The notes under the pieces were generated by a model. It saw nothing but the letters and a program-made list of their open reading frames with translations. It was not told the DNA's origin and made no database searches. A DNA stretch of 64,000 nt, taken from Verrucomicrobiales bacterium (GTDB taxonomy: Bacteria; Verrucomicrobiota; Verrucomicrobiia; Verrucomicrobiales; DEV007). Below are positions 8,538 to 17,200 of this stretch, in pieces. Position 1 is the first letter of the stretch. Every line of letters starts with the position of its first letter. The position numbers were made by a program, and so were the translations under genes. The stretch is taken from NCBI GenBank assembly GCA_016795385.1, contig JAEUHI010000047.1:124001-188000 (forward strand), given 5' to 3'.

Positions 8538-8789
8538 ATGATCGTCAGTGTACGCGAATCCAAAGCCCGGTTGAGCGAGTTGCTGGCCAAAGCCCTAGAG
8601 GGTGAAGAGGTCGTGATCACCGTGAGAGGCGAGCCGACCGCGAGGCTTGTGCCGGTGAACGCTTCCGCTGGCAAACCCGATTTGCGCAAGTGGGCAACGG
8701 ACCGCCGTCGCATCCTCGCAGATCAACCGATACCGGGAACCGACTCATCCAGAGCGATTCTTGATGAACTCCGGGAAGATCGGTTTTGA
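8538..8789 (+). CDS. Phd/YefM-family antitoxin
   Basis: 83 residues beginning MIVSVRESKARLSELLAKALEGEEVVITVRGEPTARLVP (given here only as the fold-defining region): the N-terminal pattern of prevent-host-death antitoxins, in which a small DNA-binding domain is followed by a disordered toxin-binding tail. Its stop and the following PIN start share one base (TGATG at 8787-8791). It is expected to repress its own promoter and neutralise the PIN partner. Confidence 0.88.
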   Translation: MIVSVRESKARLSELLAKALEGEEVVITVRGEPTARLVPVNASAGKPDLRKWATDRRRILADQPIPGTDSSRAILDELREDRF

Positions 8790-9217
8790 TGGCCTCTTAT
8801 TGGGACACCAGTTGTGTGGTGAAACTCTACTGTCGGGAATCCGACTCCGAAGTGTTTCTCGAAGCTCTTTCAAAAGAGGCGGAACCGCTTCGCAGCTCAT
8901 CGCTACTCGAAGCCGAGTTATTCTTCGCCCTTCAGCAAAAGTGGGCACGGGGCGAAACCGGGACCCGATCGCCGGAGAGCCTCTTCGAAGAGTTTCTCGA
9001 CGACGTGGAGAGGGGAAGAATCCATCTTTATCCCGTTGGCAGCGACGTCATTGAGGAATCGAGACGGGTGGCCCGGATCTGTTTCAACCACCAACCTTCC
9101 GTTCCTCTGAGGACTCTGGACGGTCTGCATCTTGCCACCGCCCGGCTCGCCCGCTGCGATCGGGTCCTCAGCACCGATCTTCGGATGAAGACCGCGGCGG
9201 CCGTTCTCGGATTCTGA
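8789..9217 (+). CDS. PIN-domain ribonuclease toxin
   Basis: 142 residues from ATG 8789 (MASYWDTSCVVKLY). Acidic PIN residues are seen in YWDTSC, SSLLEAELFFAL, LRTLDGLHLATA and the last STDLRMK, all of which match an intact VapC-type ribonuclease. A TTG three bases upstream is an alternative start of no consequence. It is coupled to the Phd-like antitoxin by a one-base overlap. The module lies between the PhoD-like gene and the ECF sigma factor. Confidence 0.88.
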   Translation: MASYWDTSCVVKLYCRESDSEVFLEALSKEAEPLRSSSLLEAELFFALQQKWARGETGTRSPESLFEEFLDDVERGRIHLYPVGSDVIEESRRVARICFNHQPSVPLRTLDGLHLATARLARCDRVLSTDLRMKTAAAVLGF

Positions 9218-9300
9218 TCCGCGCGGAGGGCTGGCTCCATCCCGGTGTTTTTTTCCGTTAAAGTCCCGTCGGTTTCGGAGATAAAAGGCGCACCCCGTCC

Positions 9301-9834
9301 ATGTCTCCCGAAGAAGCCAGCCGTCACCGTGCTTTCCTCCGCCAGTTCACCGCCAACGAGGCGGCGATCCGCGGATTCGTGCGTCGTCTCGTCCCGGCGC
9401 GGGCGGATGCCGATGACATCATGCAGGAGGTCTCGGTGGTGTTGTGGGAAAAATTCGATTCCTTCCGTGCCGACGGCGATTTCCGCGCCTGGGCCTTCGG
9501 CGTCGCGCGATTCGAAGTGCTCGGCTGGCTGCGTGACCAGGGGCGCGACCGCCTCGTGCTGAGCGAAAAGGCCGTCGAGAAGTTCGGCGAAGAAGCCGTG
9601 TCCACCGAGCCCCGGCTCGCGCGGCAGCGCGAGGCGCTGGAGCGCTGCATCGTCGAAATCGCTCCCGTGCAGCGCGATCTGCTTCTGCGCGCCTACGAGC
9701 CGGGCGCGCGCATCGCCCACCTCGCCCGCGAGAGCGGACGCAGCGAGCCGGGCTTTTACCAATGGCTCTACCGGATGCGCAAGCTGCTCCTCGAATGTAT
9801 CCGCCGCCGGCTTGCAAAGGAGGAGTGGTCATGA
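9301..9834 (+). CDS. ECF RNA polymerase sigma factor, Rhodopirellula/Verrucomicrobium type
   Basis: 177 residues. Region 2 is visible as ANEAAIRGFVRRLVPARADADDIMQEVSVVLWEK with FRAWAFGVARFEVLGWLRD, and region 4 near the C-terminus, with a degenerate helix-turn-helix (ARIAHLARESGRSEPGFYQWLYRMRK). This matches the PVC-restricted ECF group that is encoded beside FecR/LamG proteins. Its stop overlaps the next start (ATGA at 9831-9834), and a strong Shine-Dalgarno (AAAGGAGG near 9816-9823) lies within its own last codons, so the two proteins should be made together. Targets are unknown; the local envelope genes are the obvious candidates. Confidence 0.92.
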   Translation: MSPEEASRHRAFLRQFTANEAAIRGFVRRLVPARADADDIMQEVSVVLWEKFDSFRADGDFRAWAFGVARFEVLGWLRDQGRDRLVLSEKAVEKFGEEAVSTEPRLARQREALERCIVEIAPVQRDLLLRAYEPGARIAHLARESGRSEPGFYQWLYRMRKLLLECIRRRLAKEEWS

Positions 9835-11276
9835 ATCCGGATTTTGAAACGCGCGTGCAGCGTTATCTCGACGGCTGCATCACGGACGGAGAGATGGCGG
9901 TGCTGAATGCCGAGCTCGAATCCGATGCCGTTCTGCGGCGCGAGTTCACCGATTGGATGAATCTCGACAGCGGCCTCGCGGCACTCGCGCAAGGACGGGA
10001 GGAGAGGTCGCCGATGGTCATGCGCCGATTCAGGCAAACACATGTGGCGCTGGCCGCGTCGGTCGTGATCGCGATGTCGGTGTTGTGGTTTTGGCAGGGT
10101 AAAGGCGGGGCGTATGCCATCGTCGAGGAACAGACCGGCAGCGCGGGGCTCGTGCCTGGTCTGCGGGTGAAGAGCGAAGCGCACCGCATCGCCGCCGGCA
10201 CCGTGAAACTGCGGACCCGCCGCGGGGCCGAGTTGGTCATCGAAGCGCCGGCGGTGTTCCGCTTTGAATCGGCGCAGCGTTTGCGTCTGGAGAAGGGGCG
10301 TCTCTCCGCCGACGTTCCGCCTCCCGCGAAGGGTTTCACCGTGATCACTCCCGACGGCGATGCGGTGGACCTAGGGACGCGTTTTGGCATCGATGTGACC
10401 GGGCAAGGACGCTCCGAGATTCACGTCTTCGAGGGCGAGGTCGTCGCGCAACTCGACGGCGCTTCCGACCCCCTGAGCCTGCGCGGTGGCGAGGCCTACG
10501 CGATGCGGGGCGGGGCGGGGGATGGCCGCGAACTCCGCAACGCCGCCTTCATCGAGGGAGCGGAAATGAGCTCGCTCCGCGCCGCGCTCGAGGCCGGGCA
10601 GGAGTCCCGTGCCGCCGCCGCGAACGCCGCCCTCCGCGAGGATCCGGCCTTGATCGCGCTGCTGACCTTTGAAGAGTCCGGCGCCGCCTCCGGCGTGTTC
10701 CGCGAGGTGCAGGGCCGCTGGCCCGGATCGCGCGCGATGGAGTTTGTCGAGGCCGGCGATCACCTTGCCCTCGATGTGGGCGGTGGCCGCGGCTGGACGC
10801 AATTGACTCTCGCCGCCTGGGTCCGTCTCGACCGGCTCGGGGCTCCCTACCAATCGCTGCTCCATACCGATGGATGGAGCCAGGACAATCCCGGGCAGGT
10901 CCACTGGATGATCAACGGCGATGCCACGATGCGTCTCGCCCTGCGGAGCAACGAACTTGATCCCGCCGCCGACGAACGCCACGGTTATCCCGATTCGCGC
11001 ACGCCGGTGCTGCCCGAGCGGGGGCGGTGGGTCCATCTTGTCGTCGTTTATGATTCCGCAAAGGGAACGGTGCGCTTTTATCTGAACGGCCGTTTCGACA
11101 AGGAGACGCGCCAATCCGTCGCCCATCCCGCCCGGCTCGGACCGGCCCGCATCGGAAACTGGGATCAACAGGATCGCAAGCTGAGCGGCCGCATCGACGA
11201 GTTGCTGCTTCTGGGCCGTGCCATGGGGGATGCCGAGATCGGGGAATTGTATGAGGCGGGGGTGCCTTACCGGTGA
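9831..11276 (+). CDS. FecR-domain anti-sigma-like membrane protein with C-terminal LamG domain
   Basis: 481 residues. The N-terminus (RYLDGCITDGEMAVLNAEL) resembles a cytoplasmic sigma-binding region; a single transmembrane helix follows at about residues 70-88 (VALAASVVIAMSVLWFW). A FecR-type beta domain covers about 100-240 (GAELVIEAPAVFRFE, ITPDGDAVDLGTRFGIDV), then a concanavalin-like LamG domain at about 275-481 (GWTQLTLAAWVRLDR ... RIDELLLLGRAM). The layout fits a transmembrane regulator that senses an extracytoplasmic ligand, perhaps a glycan, and controls the sigma factor encoded with it. ATG 9831 is preferred over upstream codons because of the 4-base overlap and the strong ribosome site. 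Confidence 0.9.
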   Translation: MNPDFETRVQRYLDGCITDGEMAVLNAELESDAVLRREFTDWMNLDSGLAALAQGREERSPMVMRRFRQTHVALAASVVIAMSVLWFWQGKGGAYAIVEEQTGSAGLVPGLRVKSEAHRIAAGTVKLRTRRGAELVIEAPAVFRFESAQRLRLEKGRLSADVPPPAKGFTVITPDGDAVDLGTRFGIDVTGQGRSEIHVFEGEVVAQLDGASDPLSLRGGEAYAMRGGAGDGRELRNAAFIEGAEMSSLRAALEAGQESRAAAANAALREDPALIALLTFEESGAASGVFREVQGRWPGSRAMEFVEAGDHLALDVGGGRGWTQLTLAAWVRLDRLGAPYQSLLHTDGWSQDNPGQVHWMINGDATMRLALRSNELDPAADERHGYPDSRTPVLPERGRWVHLVVVYDSAKGTVRFYLNGRFDKETRQSVAHPARLGPARIGNWDQQDRKLSGRIDELLLLGRAMGDAEIGELYEAGVPYR

Positions 11277-11277
11277 G

Positions 11278-14250
11278 ATGACCAATTCAAGCACTTCAAG
11301 TCACGATTCGAGTGCGACAGGAATGTCGCCCCTCCCTGAGGTTTTCCGTATCTGGACCAAGGAGGGGCGACATTCCTGTCGCCCGATCGTGTTGGGCCTG
11401 GTGCTGACCGTGCTTGTGACACCTTCCCAAGCCGCTCCCGTCGATTTTGTCCGTGACGTTCGACCCATCTTCGAAGCGCATTGCTACGACTGCCACAGCG
11501 GCGACACGCGCAAATCAGGCCTCCGGCTCGACGTCAGGTCCGCCGCGATGAAAGGCGGGGACAACCACGGTCCTGACATTGTGCCAGGAAAGCCGGAGGA
11601 AAGTCCGCTCGTGCATTTCCTCACCACCGACGATGAGGATGAGATCATGCCGCCGAAAGGCGAGCCGCTCTCGGCGGAGGAGATCGCCCTGATCACCCGC
11701 TGGATCGCCGAAGGCGCGGTGTGGCCCGATGGGGTCGACAAGGTGACGCTCGAGGATCCCGCGGATCACTGGAGTTTCAAGCCGCTCCTGCCTGCTCCTG
11801 CGGACGCCTCGATCGATCACTTCATCGACGCCAAACTCGCCGAACACGGACTCCGCCGTTCTCCGCCCGCCGATCCCGCGACCCTGTTGCGAAGACTTTC
11901 TCTCGATCTCACCGGGTTGCCGCCTTCGTCGGTCATCGGTAATCCGCCATCGGTAGACGGTCTGATCGAAAGACTGACCACGGATCACCGATCACCGATC
12001 ACCGATGACGAGTGGTCGCAGATCATCGACACGCTCCTGGCCTCCCCGCACTACGGGGAACGCTGGGCGCAGCATTGGCTCGACGTGGTGCGCTACGCCG
12101 ACACCCATGGCTTCGAGGTGAACACGGAGCGGCCCCATGCCTTTCCCTACCGCGACTATGTCATCGACGCTTTCAACGCCGACACGCCCTACGATCGCTT
12201 CATCCGCGAACAGATCGCGGGCGACGCGCTCGGAGTGGATGCGGCGACCGGCTTTCTCGTCACCGCCTCGGTCCTGTTGCCCGGACAGATCGGCAAGGAC
12301 GCGCCTTCGATGCGCCTCGCCCGGCAGGATTCGCTCGATGAGATCGTCACGAACATCGGGCAGACCTTTCTCGGTCTCAGCGTGGGATGTGCCCGTTGTC
12401 ACGATCACAAATTCGATCCCATCAGCGCCCGCGACTACTACGGCATGCAGGCCTTCGTCGCCGGGGTCGAGTATGCCGACCGCGAACTGCGCACGCCTGC
12501 CGCGCTTGCGGCGAAGGAGGACGCAGGCGAGATGAAACGCGAAGTCGCGGAGATCGACCGCAAGCTGCTCGGTTTCGTACCTTTGGCAGGATCGGGCGCG
12601 ACCCGGGCGATGGTCTCGCCGGGGCGGAATCTCGAACGCTTCGCTCCGGTGAAGGTCAAGCGGGTCCGCTTCACCATCCTCGCCACGAACCGTCTCGAGC
12701 CCTGCATTGATGAATTCGAAATCTTCGGGGAAAGCGGCGAAAATCTTGCCCTCGCCTCGCGCGAGGTTGTGGTGAGGTCCTCGGGTGACATCGTCGTGGC
12801 GGACCGGCACGATCTGAAATACCTGAACGACGGCCGTTACGGCAACTCACGGAGTTGGATGGGGAACACCGTCGCCGGAAGCTGGATCGAGATCGAGTTT
12901 CCTGACGAAACCACCATCGACCGGGTGATCTGGGGACGCGACCGCAACGGTCAGTTCAAGGATCGCCTCGCGACGTCCTACCGTCTCGAGGTCGCGGAGG
13001 CCGACGGCGTTTGGAAAACCGTGGCCGCTTCCACCGATCGCCGCGATTACAAGGAAGGTACCGGAGAACAAAGCGATTTCTCCACCGAAGGCCTCTCCGC
13101 TGCCGAAGCGACCGAGGCCAAGTCCCTGCGCGCAAAGCGCGATCGTCTTGAGCGCGAGGCGAAAGCCAGGGAAGTCGAGATTCTCGCCTTTGCCGGAAAG
13201 TTTCGCCAGCCCGATGAAATCCGCCTTCTCCGCCGTGGCGATCCCGAGCAGCCGGAAGATCTTGTGCCGCCCCTGGTGCCGGCGGCGCTCGGCAAGCTCG
13301 TCCTCGATCACGCCACGCCCGAGCAGCAGCGCCGACTCGCCCTCGCCGATTGGATCGCCCATCCTGACCATCCCCTCACCGCCCGGGTCATGGTCAACCG
13401 CATCTGGCAGGGGCACTTCGGGACCGGACTGGTCGCATCGCCCAATGACTTCGGAAACAATGGCGTATCGCCCTCGCATCCGGAACTGCTCGATTACCTC
13501 GCCGCCGAATTCATCCGTTCGGGGTGGTCCGTGAAACACCTGCACCGGCTCATCGTGATGTCGGAGACCTACCGGCAGGGGAGCCAAGGGTGGAGTAATG
13601 GAGTGATGGAGTATGGGAGTAATGGAAGCGTGTCGGGCGATAAACCGCTAGCACGGAACCCCACTACTCCAGCACTCCATGACTCCACCAATCCCGGCGC
13701 CGTTGACGCCGACAACCGCCTCCTCTGGCGATTCCCGTCGCGGCGGGTCGAGGCCGAAGTGCTGCGCGACTCCATCCTCGCCGTGAGTGGTCGGCTCAAT
13801 CCGAAACGCTACGGCCGCGGCTTCGATCTCTTCGACAAACGCGGTGGATTGAGCGGATTCAACCCGGTCGAGTCACCAACCGGAGAGGGTCTGAGGCGCA
13901 TGATCTACGCGCACAAAGTCCGCCGCGAACCAGAGGCCGTCTTCGGCGCCTTTGATTGCCCCGATGCGGGGCAGGCCGTCGGCCAACGCCGCGAATCGAC
14001 CACGCCGATCCAGGCTCTCAATCTGTTCAACAGCCGCTTCGTGATCGATCAATCGGCGGCTTTCGCCGAGCGGGTCGAGCGGGAGGGGGGCGACGCCGAA
14101 GCCAAGGTCGACCGTGCCATACGTCTGGCATTGCAGCGCGCCGCAAGCGATGCGGAAATCAAGGAGATGGCACAGGTGGTGGAGGCGCACGGCGTGGCCG
14201 TTCTGGCGCGCGCCCTTTTCAACAGCAACGAATTCGTCCTGATCCCGTGA
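11278..14250 (+). CDS. Cytochrome-c-like DUF1549/DUF1553 secreted protein with three repeat-derived inserts
   Basis: 990 residues. After the signal region comes a planctomycete-type cytochrome c domain with heme motif CYDCH, a DUF1549 domain ending near a second motif CARCHDHKFDP, an F5/8-type-C-like beta domain (bases about 12650-13040), and DUF1553 (QQRRLALADWIAHPDHPLTARVMVNRIWQ ... TPIQALNLFNSRFV). This family accompanies DUF1501 proteins in PVC bacteria and is thought to act at the cell envelope; the reaction is unknown. It starts one base after the FecR gene stop. Three repeats are translated in frame (11302-11391, 11931-12010, 13591-13690), two of them palpably longer than usual family spacing. 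Its stop TGA abuts the opposing stop of the next gene (TGATCA). Confidence 0.9.
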   Translation: MTNSSTSSHDSSATGMSPLPEVFRIWTKEGRHSCRPIVLGLVLTVLVTPSQAAPVDFVRDVRPIFEAHCYDCHSGDTRKSGLRLDVRSAAMKGGDNHGPDIVPGKPEESPLVHFLTTDDEDEIMPPKGEPLSAEEIALITRWIAEGAVWPDGVDKVTLEDPADHWSFKPLLPAPADASIDHFIDAKLAEHGLRRSPPADPATLLRRLSLDLTGLPPSSVIGNPPSVDGLIERLTTDHRSPITDDEWSQIIDTLLASPHYGERWAQHWLDVVRYADTHGFEVNTERPHAFPYRDYVIDAFNADTPYDRFIREQIAGDALGVDAATGFLVTASVLLPGQIGKDAPSMRLARQDSLDEIVTNIGQTFLGLSVGCARCHDHKFDPISARDYYGMQAFVAGVEYADRELRTPAALAAKEDAGEMKREVAEIDRKLLGFVPLAGSGATRAMVSPGRNLERFAPVKVKRVRFTILATNRLEPCIDEFEIFGESGENLALASREVVVRSSGDIVVADRHDLKYLNDGRYGNSRSWMGNTVAGSWIEIEFPDETTIDRVIWGRDRNGQFKDRLATSYRLEVAEADGVWKTVAASTDRRDYKEGTGEQSDFSTEGLSAAEATEAKSLRAKRDRLEREAKAREVEILAFAGKFRQPDEIRLLRRGDPEQPEDLVPPLVPAALGKLVLDHATPEQQRRLALADWIAHPDHPLTARVMVNRIWQGHFGTGLVASPNDFGNNGVSPSHPELLDYLAAEFIRSGWSVKHLHRLIVMSETYRQGSQGWSNGVMEYGSNGSVSGDKPLARNPTTPALHDSTNPGAVDADNRLLWRFPSRRVEAEVLRDSILAVSGRLNPKRYGRGFDLFDKRGGLSGFNPVESPTGEGLRRMIYAHKVRREPEAVFGAFDCPDAGQAVGQRRESTTPIQALNLFNSRFVIDQSAAFAERVEREGGDAEAKVDRAIRLALQRAASDAEIKEMAQVVEAHGVAVLARALFNSNEFVLIP
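11302..11391. repeat. Inverted repeat inside the signal-peptide region of the DUF1549/1553 gene
   Basis: Arms of 22 bases (11314-11335 and 11361-11382) are perfect reverse complements, each containing GCGACAGGAATGTCGC followed by CCCTCC; similarity continues outward with gaps to CACGAT/ATCGTG. The loop is 25 bases. Translated in frame it yields SATGMSPLPEVF and EGRHSCRP, which sit between the start codon and the hydrophobic segment of the signal peptide. The shape is that of a REP-like dispersed element. Confidence 0.85.
11931..12010. repeat. Period-7 inverted repeat inside the DUF1549 domain
   Basis: The right side contains three perfect GATCACC heptamers (11983-12003) followed by GATGACG. 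The left side is GGTCATC, GGTAATC, CGCCATC, GGTAGAC (11931-11958). Read on the opposite strand the right side is CGTCATC and then GGTGATC three times, so the two sides are inverted period-7 arrays. It is translated in frame between the LPP and DTLLASPHYGERW segments of DUF1549, a loop that is normally shorter. Confidence 0.75.
13591..13690. repeat. Period-8 inverted repeat inside the DUF1553 domain
   Basis: Left side: TGGAGTAA, TGGAGTGA, TGGAGTA, TGGGAGTAA (13591-13622). Right side on the minus strand: TGGAGTCA, TGGAGTGC, TGGAGTAG (13661-13690). The arms are about 30 bases with a 35-39 base loop. The translation (from GWSNGVMEYGSNG to NPTTPALHDSTN) interrupts the family-conserved passage between SETYRQ and DADNRLLWRFPSRR by about 35-39 residues without breaking the frame. 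Confidence 0.85.
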
Positions 14251-17200
14251 TCACCGCGAGGCACGGACCCGCATGAAGCGGGTAACCGCTCCGCTTACGG
14301 GGACCGAATCCCGAACAATCAACTGCGTGGGAGTATCCGTCTCAATGACGAGGTTTGAGCCGCTCCATCCGGTGAGATTGCTTCCCGCTTCGACCGAGAG
14401 ATTCACGTCGTTGGCTGCGGGATTGCGGGTGATGGTGAGACGCTGATAACGTTCACCCGCAATCTCGGCGATGGTGAAAACGAACGCGGAATTGCCGTGC
14501 GAGTTGGGATTGGTGCCGGTCGCGAATTCAAGCAGGTTGTCGAGTCCGTCGCCTTCCGGATCGCTGGCGGGTCCCGAGATGGCATCATTGGCGAAGTCGG
14601 AGCCAAAACGTTGGAAGCGCCAGATCTCATAAGGCGAGTCGGTGACGACGACCGTGGTTTCGTCGAAGGTCCTGGCCGCGCCGTCGTCGACGGTGAGCCT
14701 CAGGACGTAGGTTCCGTTGACGGGGAAGGTACGGCTCGAAAACAGCGAGTTCGGCTCATCGAAATCAACCGTCCCGGGTCCCGAGACTTGCTCCCACAAC
14801 ACCGAGAGCGTTCCCGGAACTATCGGGCGGCCGTCGTCTTCGATCGTGGCGTTGGCCACCGAGCTCGACCCTGGAAGGACGACGACACTGGGTCCGGCGT
14901 CCACCTGCGAAGCGTGGTTGCCGGTCATGAGTCCGCCGACCTCGGAAAAGATCGCCTCGAGCGGAGGATCGAGCGGATTGGTGCTTCCGTTCGCGGAGAC
15001 GAATCCGACCTGCAGCGTCGCGGGAAGAGTGGCGAGGCTGTGCTCCCGCTGGGTCCAGGTAATGCCGTCGGAGGAGACCGAAGCTTCGAAGTTTGCACCG
15101 CTGCGGTAAAGCCTCAGCCACGCGGGAACCGGTTGATCCAGCGCTCCGCCGATTCCATTGACGGTGGTGCCTGCGGTGGACTCGCGGCTGTGAAGCCGGA
15201 CGATGCTGGAGGCTTCGTGGGCGATCGTGAGGTGCGCGGAATCCGCGGCGAGGCTCTCCCGGGCCATGACGGCCGCCAGGGCGTTCTGGTTTTGTGAGGA
15301 TTTCGAAGTGAGTCGCGCGCGGATGTCGAAATCGCCGGAGATCGGCTCGCCGAGGAAATGGAGTTGGTCGGAGTTTCCGCCCAAGCCGGCTCCCGATCCG
15401 TAGAGGGTGTGGTTTTCCTCGCCACGGAATCCCGATCCATCGGAGGGAGTTGCGATGTCTTGATCCACGGGCGCATCGGCGGGTCCCAGTCCCACCCGCA
15501 CCCGGACGATGGTGTGGGCATCCTCAATGCTGCCGGTGGCGGAGAGCTTCAGGGTGTAGGCCCCGTCGGCGGAAAACCGGACCGTAGTGTGCAGCGCCGA
15601 GGCGTTCGCAAAGGTCGCGGTCCCCGGCCCTGAGATCTGGCTCCAGGTGATGACGGGTGTCGCGCTGCCCGCATTGTGAAGGGTCGCGGCGAGATGCAAG
15701 CCGGTGCCGGAATGGATCGAGGCGGTGGCAGACTTCGGGCTCGTCACGGTCAGGGAAGGGGCGAAATCATCGTCGTGAATCACGACGGATGCCTCGGTCG
15801 TAGCTCCCAAAAGATAAGCGGCGTCGGGAAGGATCTGCACATTGACCGTTTCGTCCGCTTCGATGAGCTCGTCCTGAATGGGATCGACGGGAATGACGAC
15901 GCTGGCTTGTCCCGCAGGGATCACGACGGGAATTGCGATGGCGTTGAAATCCACGCCGGATGTCGCCGACCCTCCGACGGACAGTTGTACACTCAAAGGC
16001 GCGGCGGTCGATCCTCCGGCCCGGTAGACGGTGAAGCCGCCGGGGTCGAGACCCGCCTCGGAGGCTTCGGGGTCGTTTGCCGTAATGGTGACTTCGCTGG
16101 GTAACAGAGGGATGACAAGGTCGTCAAACGTCCGGGCCTGTCCATCGTCGGCGATCAGCCGGAGGCGGTAGGCGTCGCCCGACGGAAGCTGGGCCGAGGT
16201 GTCGGTGGCGCTGGCATCGTCGAAAGTCACGCCCGCGGGTCCCTCGACTTGGGTCCAGTTGGTGGAAACGGAGCCGGGCGGGCTGGGGCGACCGTCATCG
16301 GTGACGGTCCCGTCGAGTGTCGCGCTGCCGGGCGTGCGGCCGGCGAGACTGGTTTCGACAAAAGGTGCCGTATTGAGCGGAACGACGCTGAAGTTCGAGA
16401 ATCGGGCCGTGTTCAGTCCGACGCCAGTCGAGTTGTTCACCGCGAAGCCGACCAGCACCTGAGGTGTCATGATGACCGTCTGGGGCTGACCGACCTGGGT
16501 CCAGGTGCCCGGGGCACCGGCGACATCGGGAGCATGAAACGCGATGATCTGGTTGCCGCGACGGATCATCCGGACCCAGCGGAGTTTTCCGGTGAAGGTC
16601 GGAACACCGCTGCCCGATCCACCTGCGACCGAGGTCCACGAGAAGCCATTGTAGGAACCGGTCGGGATGCGGCCTATCCAAGCGGTCGCGCCCGACTGTG
16701 AACTTTCACGAATGACAATGCCGCTGCGCGCCGAACCCGCGCCGCTCGTGGCATCGTCGTGCCGGGCGGTGACCATGAAGTCACCCTGGTATTGCCAGCC
16801 GTGGAAGAAGCTGCCGTTCGGTCCGCCCGCGACGGTGTAGACGCCCGTCCCGGAATCGAAACTCGAGCTGCCCGGAGTGGCGAAGGAGCTTGCCGTCTCG
16901 TCCTCGCGCAGCACCGCCGGTCCGTTGGGTGCGGGTGTCAGGGTGACCTTGTCGATCACGCCGGTGGCGATCGAAGAGGTCGAGCTGCTGGTGGTGGTGA
17001 GTCCGACCGAGACATCGGCATCCATCGTCACCGTCGGGGCCGCGAGCTGGGTCCAGGCTCCCGGCGCGCCGCCGTCGTCGGGTGCGTAGGACGCCGTGAC
17101 GAGGTTCGTGCCAGCGTCGCGCTCGAGTTTCAGCCAGACCGGCAGTGGGAGGGAGGCGGTGATGGAGGTGTCCGTGGTACTCGCGGTCGTGCGGTAGCGG

